Origin: Camillea tinctor
Taxonomy: Eukaryota > Ascomycota > Sordariomycetes > Xylariales > Xylariaceae
DNA: 64,000 bases
Direction: 5' to 3'
Assembly (NCBI GenBank): GCA_022578605.1
Contig: MU394065.1
Coordinates: forward strand, 620,001 to 684,000
The notes below the pieces were generated by a model, which saw only the letters and a list, made by a program, of their open reading frames with translations, was not told the DNA's origin and ran no database searches. Shown piece by piece: positions 35,965 to 47,523 of this stretch (positions are counted from its first letter, which is position 1; the number at the start of each line of letters is the position of its first letter). The position numbers were made by a program, and so were the translations under genes.

Positions 35965-37372
35965 ATGGCGACCATGTCATTCAACCCTCAGACGCCTCAG
36001 AGTCCCTCTCAATTCTCCCCGAGCATAGCGGACCCCGGATCGAGCATGAATACCTCCATGACATCAATTACCACTACTTCTTTACCTACCGTGGGTCCAA
36101 CCCTCTTTTCTTTTTGCCAATGACTTTCCTCTCTACTTAGGTCTCTCCGTGTCTACAGCGAACTAAGTGTTCTGTGATTGATTATTTTTTTTCTCTTCCG
36201 TTAAATGTTGTCCCCGGCTGTATTGGTTTTTGCCAAAGAGAAAAAAAAAAAAAGCTCATGCTGACCTGACATCGCTGCAGCCGGCACACAGCGTCAACGG
36301 ATCGGCCCAACCGTCCGATACTATCATGACAGACGACCTTACGCACAAGCGAAAGTATCCATTTGAAGAAATGGGTGATCATGAGCATAAGAAAGTCCAT
36401 GTCGAGGATCCTCGCAAAATCGGTATTGAAAACCTACATTTGGATGTTGGCGAGAAATACCTTCTTTGCAGAACTCGTAAGGCTCCCTCTAGACTCAAGC
36501 ACATTCACTACTGCTGCAGCACCCGTGCATCTATGGCCCTCCCTCTCGTGTGATCTACTCATGCCAGACCTGGTATCCTAGTGGTATTTGATAGATCATT
36601 TTTGGTTGACACTTTATCTCATCTAGCCCACTCAGTCGCTTCGCCGCGTCTGTCCGAGGACCTCTTCGAAATGTTCGGCTTGACGGGAATTGCCGCTGAG
36701 GTCGCTCGCACGAAGCCCAACGGAGAGAAGAATGCACTACGGAAGACTTACAAGGGCCAGATTAAGACGCTCGGACTCAGTGGTCATTTCGATGCTGTCA
36801 AGAAAGAGCCCTCACCGTTCATGGAGCTTTTGGGTGCCGCAGAAGATGACTGGCACAACCGCGTAGTGGCAGGCAGGGAAATAGAGAGAGGTTTCTCGCA
36901 GATTGTCCAGGCAAACCTCACGAGAGCGACGACGATGGCTAGAGGACCGATACCCAAGAGTGCATGGGACAACTCGGTGCTAGGCGACCTGGCACCTGCA
37001 AACGTATCCAAGAAGACGAGCCACGACCAAACCGCGCGATCGACAGCACCCGGAACGCCGGCTCTGTCTGCTGCAGGTGCCACAGTGAAGGCAACCAAGC
37101 CTCTGGCAGCACAAGTCAATCGTACCCACCGGCTCGGTAAGAAGCGGAGCTATCAAGATAGCAGCTTTGAGGGCTACGGTGATGGAGTTGCAGATGAGGA
37201 TAACGGTGGATACTCTACGGGAGAAGACCGATCATCCAAGTTGAAGAGGAGAAAACAGGTGCCTTTGGACCATCCGTCTTCTAAGAACCTCTTCACTGAC
37301 CGATGACAGAACCCCGGTAACGGATTATCCCACGGCGGTAATGGCGGCGGTCAGAATTACGGTAGTAGGTAA
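35965..37372 (+). CDS. med19: Mediator complex subunit 19 (Rox3)
   Basis: Exons 35965-36090, 36281-36476, 36627-37258 and 37310-37372 give 338 residues. Phases agree across GTGGGT, GTAAGG and GTGCCT donors and CAG/TAG acceptors. The start [19 protein letters not shown], a PAHSVNG segment and the block [19 protein letters not shown] then [19 protein letters not shown] are the Rox3/Med19 signature. [16 protein letters not shown] follows, and the tail is basic (KLKRRKQ). Med19 sits in the Mediator head/hook region and bridges activators to RNA polymerase II. The last intron (37259-37309) is uncertain: if retained, translation stops at 37306 and the last residues change (333 residues). An upstream in-frame ATG (35935) is less likely to be the start because homologues begin near MSF. 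Confidence 0.9.
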
Positions 37373-39089
37373 GGAATGTGATACCCAGATGAGGATATTT
37401 AAAAAAAAAAAAAGTACGGCTGTAACGGTAAATGGATGGTTTTTGTTTTAGGTTGATCTGCCTTGGGACATGATAGTAGCCCCACGCAGCGTTATTTGTG
37501 TTTCGAAGTTCATCTGCATTTTCTTTCTTCTTCCCAATCATGATTTCAGCAAGGCGCAAGGCGTTAGAAGGACCCCCTCTCGAGAGTAAGCGATGCTTGA
37601 GATAGGAAGTTGGATCCAGGATCCTGGATCGAACGAAAAAGGCGACTATCTCACAGCTGCTAAATACAATACATACACTCTTATTATTTATTACTATTGC
37701 CTTGACATAAACAATAAAAAAAAGATTAACCAAACGTTGTCCGTATTTTCAAAGTTGAGCGAATGTCGGAGCCAAGGTCTATAGATGGTCATATGAACTA
37801 CATAATCATGAGGATTGTTATAATAAGATCTTCCTATTATACCACCATCCCCCCTACTAGCTTGCACGCTGTCCCCCTTCCTGATATCCCATTCAATTAT
37901 GGGCGGGAAGCAGATAAAGTAGAGTGATTATTTCTTATGCGAATCAGGAGTTTGTAGTACAAAGACAGACAGACAGACAGACAGGTGGATGGGCAGAATA
38001 GGGTAGACTTACACTTCAGAGCAGAGTCCAAAGCAATGAGCATATTTCACCAACATCCTACAGTATGAGAAACATATGATTGGTCACTTGAACATGACAC
38101 GATCAAGATAGTTTGTCCATATGGTGAATAATCTAGTCGAGGGAGAGGGGGGAATCTTTTTTATGATGTTCTCTACCCCGAGTAAATCTCGGGGAGAGGT
38201 CTTCGTGTGTAGGCTTCACTGCGTATAAATTTATATATTTACCTACCTAAGTATCTGTAAAATCTTTAAATTATGACATAGTAGAATTCATTATCTGCGT
38301 AATACCTAGTAGGGTACCTAACAACTATGCAATCCTGCCTCATAATGAATGATCAGTATGTGACGACTTGGACAAGACAACAGGTTGTCGCTGGGAAGAT
38401 TTACACTGGGTAGGTTAGCTAGGTTAGCTGATTAGGTTAGGTAGGCCGACTTGGCTGGTTAACAGGCAGAGGACGGCGCAGCAATACATCATATGCAAAG
38501 ACGCTAAGCCACTATTGGTTGGCGTAATGGAAAATCCCCCACATATGTACCCTCCAACTCCCCAAGTCCCCCTCTACTATCCCCCTTCTTCCCTACCAAA
38601 GATCTTCACCTCAAGCCACCCCTCCCCCCCCCCTTCCTTTGCCGGTCTTCCCTATGTCTTCATCCTTTTTTCAACTTTCCCCTCCCATTACATTACCCAT
38701 TACCAGATTACATCAGTCAGCCCACCGGACGTGTACCTGACCTGACTTGACCTGCAGGTGCCTTGAGTGCCTTGCCTTAAATATATTACCTAATATATCA
38801 AATTCCCGTCTCTATTCCATCTACTAAGATTGTCTCCAATGCGACTAATAGACTTTGTATAGCTTCCATACTACCATAAGAGAATAGTATGGATGTGGGT
38901 TAGCAGGAGTGCTTCTTACCTACTCACCTACTCATCCACTGCCATTGACGTCACCTGCGCCTTGATCTACTCCTGAACTAATCAACTCATCAACAAACCG
39001 AGTACACTTAATTTGATGTCAACATCCCGCCCATTGGCTGCTTCAATTATCGTGTCGAATTCTCTTATTATCTAGATTATTATCTAGAC
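37373..39089. other. Intergenic, no gene seen
   Basis: AT-rich spacer with an (ACAG)n microsatellite (37963-37985) and TTAGGT/TTAGCT repeats (38408-38445). The final part is the promoter region of the hydrolase gene. Confidence 0.5.
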
Positions 39090-41360
39090 ATGAGCACCTT
39101 GTCTAAAAGTCCCCTTACTCTAGAGGTTCCTCAGAGATATAGCGGTGGGCAACTTGATGGCTTCTACGCTCACGACCCGCGGTCGTCCTCGACCCAGTCC
39201 TTGGTGCCCTCGCTACCGGAGTATGAGGGAGTTGAGCGGCGCAAACTTCTGATAATCTATATTCACGGCTTCATGGGCAACGAGACTTCCTTCCAGTCAT
39301 TTCCAGCTCATGTACATAAGTACCTCAAGCTGGCCTTGTCCGATACTCATGTCATCCATTCCAAAATCTATCCTAAATATAAAACCTACAAGGCTATCGA
39401 AGTTGCTCGAGACAACTTCAGCAGGTGGCTTGCTCCCCATGAATCCCACAAGACCGATGTGGTCCTGGTTGGCCATTCCATGGGTGGCTTACTAGCTGCT
39501 GATGTCGTGTTAATGGCAAGGGCCCCGAGAACGTCACCCCGAGACTCGAACGTATTGACTAATTGTTTCTACTAGCCTTCGCAAGACCAAAACCGTCTTC
39601 GATATTTCCAACATCGTATCTTGGGAACAGTGAATTTGGATGCCCCGTTACTTGGGCTTCATCCTGGCATTGTCGTCTCTGGTATCTCCAGTCTCTTTCG
39701 AAAGACCGAACCGCCAAAGTTACCAGGGGAGTCTTCCTCTCAGGCCGGACACAGCCCGGGGCCATCCAGTATCACTTCACCAATTTCCTCCGTATATTCA
39801 GACCCGTCTACACTCTCATATTTTCCGCCGCCTGACCCAATACCACTTGCGCAGGCTGGGCCCCCCGCAACTACTTTTGATCCTAACTTCAACCCTTCAT
39901 TCACAAATGATATTCGCCTTCCAGACAGGGGGTGGTGGAAGAACGTCGTTCATTTTATGCAGAAGCACAGCTCGGAGGGACTAATAGATGCCGCTTCCCA
40001 CCATATTATGTCGCACTTAGAGTTTGGGAGCTGTTTGATGGATTTGAGCTCCCTCAAGAACCGGTATGCGTACGTTCGAACGCTAGAAGACATCGATGAC
40101 ATGAAGCAAATTGGCTTTCCTCACGTTCCACCCCAGGTGCGCTTCATTCAATACTACACGGTTTGTCACGGGTACCCCAAAAAGTCCAAACAAGGAAGTC
40201 CGGAACCAAATACAGCAGCTTTATCAACAGACAACGATAAAAGCCGGAGGGCCTCAACGTCGCAAATATCGATCGAGTCCCGCAGAAACCAGACTAGCCA
40301 TACAAATTCCTTGGATCCAATCCCTAAGGAGGATTCAACCCCCTTAGATGTTTCTGATGATGACCGGCCAGAATTGGAAGTATTGGATCCCACCCCAATA
40401 CCTGAAGATGATAGCCCCCATGACATTAGTACGCATACACAAGGGAAGCAAGTAGATGACGTGAAGCCGGCAACAAAAGAGATACCCGAAGCCGACCATG
40501 ATGGTAAAAATATCAACACATCTGATACTAAGCTAGTAAATGTTGCCTCTTCACAGACACAATCTTCATGCGCCGATCCAGATGCAACCACCGAGCTCAC
40601 AGATGCGATATCAGCTCTAAGCATTGACCTCCCCACAATACCAGATCTACCCCCTAAACCAGAGTTTCCAGATTTGGAACAATATACCGATAAGGATGCA
40701 CGAAAACTAGCTGAAAAGGAAGCGAAGAGAGCACAGAAGGCCTACGATCAAACTGTCAAGAATCGTGATAAAGCCCTTAAAGACCGACAGAAAATTATTG
40801 ACAAGAGGAAGAAGAAACTAGCACAGGAGAAAGAGAAGCGAGAGAAAGAAGCACAGAAGAAACGACAGAAAGAACAAGCGACTGTGACTTCAGAAACAAC
40901 GACACCGTCATCATCCACGGCAGTGGCAATAGTAGAGATACCTACAGCTGTGGAAGAAGATGTCACGCCGACTACCGAAGCAGCAGAAACTCCACAACCA
41001 TGCTCTAACACAACCGAGAAAGCCTCGCGCGAGTCTCTAGACAAGTTCCGCCCCATACCTTCACCGGAGCAAAAATCTCACGACAGCCTACACAGCAACA
41101 GGGCCCGAAAATCCCCCCCTGCTACTCCCGCAAAACAGAAGAAGGATCGCAAGTTCTGCAACCTGCCGCACAAGATCAACGGACAGGTCGACCCGAAGTG
41201 GGTCAAGATTTTTATGAAGGATACAGACGAGGTGGGCGCTCACACCGGCTTGTTCTTTGCGGGCGAGCACTATGAGAAGCTAGTCGGTGACGTAGGGGAT
41301 ACCATCGTGCGCTGGGTTCAAGAAGATATGACCAAGAGGACTATTTTAGAAATGATGTAG
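39090..41360 (+). CDS. Lipase-like alpha/beta hydrolase with basic coiled coil
   Basis: Exon 1 is 39090-39515 and exon 2 39576-41360, 736 residues. The hydrolase domain shows the oxyanion strand LLIIYIHGFMG (59-61) and the nucleophile elbow VLVGHSMGG with Ser130. It then continues HRILGTVNLDAPLLGLHPG after the intron. The pattern resembles DUF676/lipase-type serine hydrolases. The middle (about 200-510) is disordered and acidic. A Lys/Glu-rich coiled coil covers about 515-580, and a compact C-terminal block (KFCNLPHKINGQVDP through GDTIVRWVQED) looks conserved. No signal peptide or membrane helix, so it is likely cytosolic or attached to membranes by the coiled coil. The intron between exons begins GCAAGG rather than GT (see the intron entry). 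Substrate unknown. Confidence 0.82.
39516..39575 (+). other. Non-canonical GC-AG intron in the hydrolase gene
   Basis: The frame hits TAG at 39573-39575, so an intron is needed. A 60-base GCAAGG...TACTAG intron with a TGACTAAT branch site keeps phase 0 and joins VVLM to PSQDQNRLRYFQHRIL. GT donors are either too close to the acceptor (24 bases), out of phase (43 bases), or weak and would trim VLM. Confidence 0.55.
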
Positions 41361-44300
41361 AGGGAGAGAGGCAAGCGAATTGGCATGGTATTACGATTAG
41401 ATCAAGGAGAATCCAAGAGACAAGAAGAAGGCATTAGCATTCTAAGTTGTCCTACGTGCGGGCACAGGGGGTGAAGGACTAACCTATGTATGTACATACT
41501 GATACATACTGAGCGATTCGAAGGTGAAAGAACTCATCGGCACATAGTTCATGAATCCTAGCTAGCTATACTAATGCGAAGGATAACGGAATATTGGCAT
41601 TGATTATGGTATGATACCCCTTATTGCTATAACTGAATATTGACTGGGTGGGTGTCTATGGTGTGAATGCGTCTTGCTATTTGGTATCTAGACATAGAAC
41701 AATTACTAGAACACCCCCTCTCCTTCCTCTTTTTCATAGATGTACAAATTTGTAATGTATAGGCGTGAGTTGGCATTCAAGTATAGCTTAGCTCTTGGGA
41801 TTTTGCGCATATGTTATAGTAGGAGTAGAGAAAGGGATCAGTGTTTCATTAGAACTACATGGAGAGAGGTAGGGAGGAGGTTGGTTGTATCGATATCTCA
41901 GACTATATTATACATGTATCTGGCCTAGGGACATTACCTAGGTGCTATTACGATGCTTCGTTGCCATAACTCGCGACTTGCAATTGATTCACAAATATGG
42001 ACGGATGGATGAATGGAAGCTGGGGAACGCCGTTCCTACTTAAGGGGTATGTTGATTTTTATTTTTATTTTTTTTGTTTTTATTTTTGGAGTCATTTATT
42101 TCCCAAAGGGGGGATTTCCTTATTTTCCAGACACTGCCTCCGGAGTCTCATCTGCAGATACTCGCAATTTAAAGCTATTTACATCGAGTCCATCGAGTTC
42201 ATCCACATTTTTTATTTGCTCCTAGAAACAACTCTTGCTGTCAGCTGCTGGTCGTTGACGCTGGTACTCAAGAGTCCACTCCATGTACGACATCTCTCTA
42301 CTGCTTGTGGATTTAGCAATGTCCCCTTCGCTTCTAGATCTTCAATACATTCAGATTACACAGCCAAGGGCATCATCGCGACACTTGCTCAGCACATCAA
42401 TGACGTCCATGATAAGAAAAGGGAGCATAAATGCCCAGAATGTAAAAAAGGGTTTGCTTTGGTGCTAACAACCTCTGCGGCGTCCGGGCTTTTAGTATCC
42501 AGGCACCGTGTGAGGAGGGCTACAAGATCTGGCAAGAGGAAGCGATGTATCAGAAGCCCTCAGGCAGGCCGACAATGTCTCTATCGATGTTTGGCGTCAG
42601 AAAAATTGTCAGCCTGCCTAAGCACTCTAGGCACTAGAGCAACCCTTTACTTACATTCTGGGCATTCGTTCTCTTTTTTTTTTTGCGATGGACACTATTA
42701 ATGTGCCGAGTGAGATCTTCTTTTTGAACCCCCGATTCGGGGAAACACTCCGCCCGGGAAGGATAGCTTGTTGGCTCATTTCGTCATAACGAATTCTGGT
42801 TCTTAGCGTTTTGGGCCTTGCGGCATGCTTGGGACTTTTGGTGGTCGGGTTGGTGATGTCGTGGGCTTCGCGGCTGGAATCTAACGCCATCTTCGATGCG
42901 TGAGCGCGTCCATATCTGAAATATATATATGTGTGCGCGCATAGATAGTCAGGATGTCCGTCTTGGGCTTGCACGAGACGTATTAGGTAGTGGCTGGTGC
43001 TCCTTGGTTGGTTGCTCTGTTGCGATTGGATGCGGGGAGAAGAAGTGGTAAAGTTGCTCGAGCTCGTTGAATTCATCCATCATCACTTGAACGTCCTTAA
43101 CTCAAATCCATGACGTTTGGCTATTAGGATCTTGTTCGGTGATAGATAAGATCTCAATAGTTGGAGGGGATACTCGCGACGCTCATCGAGACATTCTGGC
43201 GGGAGTGACCGACCTCCCAAGGGCCCAGATTATAGCGTATAACTAGCTAGCCTTCGTCGTCGTCAAAAGCCGGGTTGTCGAACCTGATTATCAAGGATAA
43301 GGAAGGGAACAAAGAGAGCACCTAGTAATTGCCTAGGTTAAGGCCTTGTTTGGTCCTTCGACGCTGAAGTTGGTGTACTCCTCGGCCCTCCCAACGCTTG
43401 TCGAGGTTGAGACGTTAGCAACGAAAGTTAGCGTTGTGTAGTAGAAAGTCTTATATATCATTTTCCCTCGCCCCTATGCTTCACACGCGAGCTCAATGTT
43501 GGACTTGACCAACGGGGGCTTGATGAACACATTATGCAATGCCAATGGAACCTGCAGTGACGAAGACTCTACACATGATTTTATCAAGTCATGTCCCACG
43601 TTAGTAAATAATAACCAAATAGTATTGGAATGCAGGGTATATACTCACGTCTCCCTGCCAGCCGGTATCCTTGGATGCTGTCAGTTGTGGAGTCTATCGC
43701 GACTATGTGTTTGCCCGACACTGCATATAGGACTTGTTAGATGAGCTGGTTTCCAAAACAAGAAGGGGGATCGAGAATGTCAAGTCATAATACGTACAAT
43801 AAATATAAATCAGAGCCAGTTACGCCCGCGGAATGCCTACTCGATATTGGCACGGTTTCGATGCTCTATCTGGCATCAGGTCAGTTTAGTCGAGGGGGCT
43901 GTACTAGAGACAAGACAGACAGTTAGGAGTAGAGGAAATATTCATCTCGCATTAGATTCTGATTTACCTCTCGATAGTCCCCCAAAGAACTCAGAAATCC
44001 TTCAACTTCTCTCTCGGTATGATCGTCCTAGATTCGAGGGCGCTTCCAGTCCCCAAGTGTGTTGAAGTGAGGACTGAAATACCATGAAGAGGAAGGACAA
44101 TGCACACTAGTTGAGGCAAGTGTAGTGCTCTTGGGTGCTGGGGACAGAAGAAACAAGTAATCGATAATTGAAAAAGAAAATGAGAAGAATGATAGGTTGG
44201 TAAAAAATATATATAGGGGGCCGTGTAGCCAGCCCTCTCAGCTCTAGAAGAGGAGCTCCTCCTTATCATATATGACTTGGCTCTGGAGGATAGAAGAACA

Positions 44301-44947
44301 TGGCAAATCCAGACTCCAAGGCCTGGGGTATCTGAGCAACTATAAATACACTGAAATCCTCTCTCTCTTGGAGCCCAGCTCCTCGTCGTCGTAGAGACTC
44401 TGTAGGGTCCTACATCGGCCTCCACAATCTGCCATGCAACATAGCATCATCATCTTTGACCTAGGTCGGCAGATCTGACAGCTGTGCCAGAGCAAACAGT
44501 GTGAGGAGTTTGGGTTTGGATTCTTTATCCCCCCTCACTTCCTACGTAATGCCCCCCCTTTGCTCGGGCAGGGTCGCTGCCTTAGAATATGCCCCCATCC
44601 AGGCCCGGTCTGCCTAATCCAGTTTCTCTTACCAGACTGACATTCTAGGGGATCCAGATGGAGACAAGCCGGATGGCAGTGGGATACATCACACGCTGTA
44701 GTTGAGACATCGGACGGATGGCCATCAAAGGAAAAAAAACCATACATCACAATTGCGTATTTTTATGCTTGTGCCCAAAGGTCCTCACCCCGCCCCTGAT
44801 CGGGATAATGCAGCAGTGTCTATGCCCAATGGTTTTCCTGAGCTCAAAGAGATGGGCGCGGCAGTTGGATACCGAAGCGGTATCGGCGGGGACGTGTATG
44901 CAAGTTTGCCATGAGAAAAACATCCGGTAATTGTTGTCAATCTCTCC
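41361..44947. other. Intergenic with gene debris
   Basis: 3.6 kb with no intact gene. It contains the C2H2 finger fragment reported separately, a minus-strand frame of 141 codons (42651-43076) with no recognisable domain, and scattered short ORFs. Composition is less AT-rich than other spacers, suggesting decayed coding DNA. Confidence 0.5.
42384..42457 (+). pseudogene. C2H2 zinc-finger gene fragment
   Basis: The frame reads LAQHINDVHDKKREHKCPEC then KKGFA. This is the HxxxxH end of one finger, a 7-residue linker and the CxxC start of the next, as in fungal C2H2 regulators. The upstream finger has lost its cysteines and the downstream one its histidines, and frames break on both sides. Confidence 0.45.
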
Positions 44948-46576
44948 TCAGCCCATCAGGAAGCTATTCACGCTCTGTAGCGTCGTTCGGCTCGGATTTG
45001 CCTCGGGGAACGCCATCATGATACGTCCGAGCCGGAGCTTGATCAAGCTCTTAGTGACGCCAGCCACGCCGGCAGCCGTCTCCCTACCGCCGTCGTAGCG
45101 CCCCTCCGCGTCAAAACACCGGCACAGCAGCGCAAGCGCTACACCCACCGATAGGTCACCTCCCGTCTCACAGGCGATGACGATGGATTTCTCGTTCTTC
45201 GGCACATCATCGTCATCATTACGGGGTTGGCTATCACCAACGAGCTCTCCTTCCCTCTTCTCCCCCAACGAATCGCCCCCGTCATCACTACAGACATCAG
45301 CAGAAGAAGAAGACGACGGTGCCGACCGCCCCTCAAAGAATTCGCAAACAAACTCGCATATCCGCGGCAGCGCAACCCTCAAGTTGCGCCCCGCGATCTT
45401 CGCATTCTTCCCCACGCCCACCTCCAAACGCCCCGGCCCCTTAACCCAATCCCGCGGATCGACCGTCCTAGGCACAACCGCCACATACACGGTATCCGGC
45501 TCCGGCTCCTCCTCCAGCGGTAGAGGCACGACCTCCACCCGCGGCGCAACGCGCCTCCTGCCCCCCCTGCCCCCCTTCCCCCGCGCCGCAACCAGCGCCT
45601 CCACCCTCGTCCTCAGCTCCGCCTCGGCCACATCCGGGGCCAGCAAGCCCCCTTCGTGCTCCCAGAAGACGCCGGGCGTGAGGCCCATGGCCCAGTTCTC
45701 CGTGTCGTCGGCGGCGCCCTGGACGTACCCCGCGTGCGCGCCCGCGCGGCGCGAGCTCGTGCAGCAGATCACCGGGTGGAAGCGGTCGAACACGGCCCGC
45801 GCGGGCGGGGACGGCAGGGGCGAGGCGGGCGTGACCCATAGCGGGCGCAGGGGCTTGCGCAGGTGCGCGCGCAGGGACGCGATGTCGATGTCTAGCGCGC
45901 GCAGGGTGGCCACGTGGAGCGGGACGCGGGCGAGGATCTGGGCGTGCTCGGAGGGGGGGACGGCGGTGGGCGGGGTGAAGAGGGCGTGGTAGTCCTCCTC
46001 ATCTCCCTCCCTATCCTCATCTCCCTCCCTATCCCCTCCGGCCCTCCCCAGCTCCGGCCACACCACGCGATTCACCACGCAGCACCACAGCGGCAGGGTC
46101 TTGCTCAGCGCATCGGGCATGCTCTTGCCCCGTCTCGTGGAGTCCACGACCACGCACCCGTCGTGGGCCCCGATCAGCGGCAGCAGGTGCAGGTTCAGGC
46201 GCCGCGCGCTGAAGCGCCACTGCCCGGCGTGCCCGTCCGTGCTCTTGAAGTACGCGCTCGCGGCCTTGGCGCCCGGCGGCACGTACCAGCTCCCGCAGCG
46301 CTCGTTGGCCACCAGCGGGCGCATCCCGTACGCGCGCTGCGCCGCGAGCACGAACTGCGCGTCCGCGCGCACTGACCGCAGCCGGTTCCCCATCGAGAGG
46401 TTCGCGCGCCGCAGGTCGGCGAGGACCTGCGAGATGCGCGGGGGCTCGACCTCGGAGAGGAGAGTAGTGGTAGTAGCAGTAGTGAAGGTGTCGTCTTCAT
46501 CATCATCCCTATCTGTAAGCTGTTTTTGGTCTACGGGAGGGGCGATGGTGCTGACGGGGTCCGAGTTGGTGGCCAT
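44948..46576 (-). CDS. rit1: tRNA A64-2'-O-ribosylphosphate transferase (initiator tRNA), Rit1
   Basis: Single-exon frame of 542 residues. Family blocks are clear: SVRADAQFVLAAQRAYGMRP, LVANERCGSWYVPP, SAYFKSTDGHAGQWRFS, RRLNLHLLPLIGAHDGCVVV then DSTRRGKSMPDALSKTLPLW, and CVVNRVVW. The C-terminal DUSP-like half contains VIACETGGDLSVGVALALLCRCFD, a P-loop-like phosphate-binding strand. Rit1 adds ribosyl phosphate to A64 of initiator tRNA-Met so that elongation factor does not accept it. An acidic Asp/Glu/Gly linker (about 175-200) and a Ser-rich loop before the last domain are lineage-specific inserts. Coding DNA is strongly GC-rich with several long antisense shadows. The length matches the family. 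Confidence 0.94.
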   Translation of the reverse strand: MATNSDPVSTIAPPVDQKQLTDRDDDEDDTFTTATTTTLLSEVEPPRISQVLADLRRANLSMGNRLRSVRADAQFVLAAQRAYGMRPLVANERCGSWYVPPGAKAASAYFKSTDGHAGQWRFSARRLNLHLLPLIGAHDGCVVVDSTRRGKSMPDALSKTLPLWCCVVNRVVWPELGRAGGDREGDEDREGDEEDYHALFTPPTAVPPSEHAQILARVPLHVATLRALDIDIASLRAHLRKPLRPLWVTPASPLPSPPARAVFDRFHPVICCTSSRRAGAHAGYVQGAADDTENWAMGLTPGVFWEHEGGLLAPDVAEAELRTRVEALVAARGKGGRGGRRRVAPRVEVVPLPLEEEPEPDTVYVAVVPRTVDPRDWVKGPGRLEVGVGKNAKIAGRNLRVALPRICEFVCEFFEGRSAPSSSSSADVCSDDGGDSLGEKREGELVGDSQPRNDDDDVPKNEKSIVIACETGGDLSVGVALALLCRCFDAEGRYDGGRETAAGVAGVTKSLIKLRLGRIMMAFPEANPSRTTLQSVNSFLMG

Positions 46577-47523
46577 GAATGCAGTATATATAGGTATATA
46601 TAATAGTTAAGGATCCTAATACTGGAGCAAAAAAAAAGGAGAGAGAGAAGAGAAAAGGGGGGAGGGGAAGCTTTGGTATAATAAAAAACTTTTTATTTTA
46701 AGTTTTTTTTTTATTACTTTCTCACTTTGAGCAACCACGGTGAATCCGGTGGCGTTTATATAGATGAAAATCAATAAAAAGTAGACAAGAGAGCATTACT
46801 CTCTAGAGCGAGGACGGCGACGTAGTCAAGGTTCGAGCAGACTGTAGAGAACATTGAAATTGGAAAGCAAAATATCGACTTTTGCGCTCTAAAGGAGAAC
46901 GCTGGCAGCTGTTGGCAGTTGGCCCCCCTAAGGATTTAGGTTAGGCTATAGGTATTATAGTTCATATAAGATAGGTTCAAAGACATAGAAGCTATGGATC
47001 TCGTGATCATAAAAAGGTGTTATGATACTCTCTGGTTTCTCAGATAGACAGAGTATCTACGGTTAAAATTCTCTCAGAGGAATGCGAGAACGAATGAGGG
47101 TCATCAAGACGAGGAAGATAATAGGCAGGATGTTATTAATTTTTATTTTTCAGACTGCGGAATATCTGCCGAGAGAAGAAGAAAGCAATCGTCTTCACGA
47201 AGCTGTCTCCCTTGTTTTCTGTGTCTGCATTATCAACCGCATAGTCCAGAGCCCGCGGGGCTCGATCTAGATAGACGCCGCCGAAAAAAAACAAAAACAA
47301 AAAAATCAGTTTGATTTCGTTGCGAGTGATCGCATAATCCGGTGAATCCTAATTTTAAAAATCCCTCTTACACACTTTTCACTCGGAAACCGGTGTCCTA
47401 ATAACTTGCAAATTACACAGCAGGATGTGGTGTGTACATCCCAGCATTCTCTTATTTTTGAGTGACTTCCACGTGTATCACCATCCACAAGCCTAGCGGG
47501 GTTGGTAGAGTAGGCAGAGGCAA
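46577..47523. other. Intergenic, no gene seen
   Basis: Upstream flank of rit1 with A- and T-runs, then the 3' flank of the coiled-coil gene. No feature recognised. Confidence 0.5.

Noticed and set aside
42651..43076. 141-codon minus-strand ORF
   Set aside because: Basic, low-complexity product with no domain, in a region of gene debris.
45177..46610. Several long plus-strand ORFs opposite rit1
   Set aside because: Antisense shadows produced by GC-rich third positions; the minus strand carries clear Rit1 motifs.
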